Positions 29,642-29,745 of a DNA stretch of 29,745 nt are shown piece by piece. Made by a program: the position numbers and the translations under genes. How positions within the stretch are numbered: position 1 is the stretch's first letter; each line of letters begins with the position of its first letter. Below the pieces are notes generated by a model. That model worked only from the letters and a program-made list of their open reading frames with translations, made no database searches and had not been told where the DNA came from. This stretch comes from CAZTDD01 sp964612675 (GTDB lineage Bacteria; Hinthialibacterota; Hinthialibacteria; Hinthialibacterales; JAKPRU01): the NCBI GenBank assembly GCA_964612675.1, contig CAZTDD010000086.1:1-29745 (forward strand), written 5' to 3'.

Positions 29642-29745
29642 CGACTACACCAGTCTTGCGGACGGCCGCGCGGGTCTCGACGAGTATTTCGCGTTCTACA
29701 ACCAGGAACGTCTTCACCAAGCGCTCGGCTATCAGCCCCCGCACA
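29642..29745 (+). mobile_element. C-terminal fragment of an IS3-type DDE transposase (OrfB, integrase core), running off the window
   Basis: In the frame beginning at 29643 the bases read DYTSLADGRAGLDEYFAFYN followed by QERLHQALGYQPP. This is the conserved end of the rve/integrase-core domain of IS3-family transposases, including the catalytic-region helix after the DDE glutamate. Only about 34 residues are visible; the window stops before the usual TPAEVY end. The 5' part of the transposase is missing because LRR sequence lies directly upstream, so this is a truncated insertion sequence or an assembly junction. Confidence 0.75.

Overview
The window reads as a stretch of a Gram-negative-type bacterial chromosome with moderate-to-high GC. 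It carries a TolC outer-membrane efflux protein, the lipid II flippase MurJ, two-membrane chemoreception genes and an ECF sigma/anti-sigma pair. Two pseudopilins of the 'FTLIELL...PNFLNAQ' type, a DUF4416 protein, a very large extracytoplasmic sensor kinase and a C25 (gingipain-like) peptidase remnant suggest an uncultured lineage such as Sumerlaeota, Hydrogenedentota or another PVC/FCB-affiliated phylum. That placement is inference, because no rRNA or other decisive marker is present. GTG and TTG starts are common. The two ends of the window both lie in mobile or repeated DNA: a dispersed structured repeat at 1-60 and an IS3-type transposase tail at the last ~100 bases. It is therefore probably a whole assembly contig.

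Layout. 126-737 (+) and 801-1466 (-) are two convergent pseudopilins. Genes on the minus strand then run from 7085 down to 801: a HEAT-repeat protein, a fused NfnAB-type flavoprotein, Ndk, MurJ, a truncated GNAT domain and pilin 2. On the plus strand nadB (L-aspartate oxidase) and rplI follow, converging on a minus-strand tolC-like gene. Diverging from tolC are a DUF4416 gene and a RimK/GshB-like ATP-grasp gene, with a pair of palindromic repeats between them. Next is a minus-strand operon of ECF sigma factor, zinc-finger membrane anti-sigma factor, and a DegP/DegS-like PDZ protein whose whole catalytic triad is substituted. A small unknown gene diverges from the sigma gene and is followed by a 200-base repeat element with several hairpins.

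The right third holds an FHS-like MFS sugar transporter (+), a single-domain CheY-like response regulator (-), a hicA-hicB toxin-antitoxin pair (-) bracketed by 29-base direct repeats, and a 1720-residue sensor histidine kinase (+). A chemoreceptor with two tandem CZB zinc-binding modules and a CheR/CheB-type C-terminal tether follows on the minus strand. The last 2.7 kb is decaying or low-quality: a frameshifted C25 peptidase fragment, then a secreted leucine-rich-repeat protein broken by a 5-base insertion and ending in the transposase fragment.

Functional links that context supports: sigma, anti-sigma and pseudoprotease are likely one envelope-stress or signal module; the response regulator may be the partner of the giant kinase; nadB (NAD synthesis) and NfnAB (NAD(P)/ferredoxin balance) are metabolic neighbours but divergent. 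The strongest candidate for something not yet described is the sigma/anti-sigma/pseudoprotease operon.
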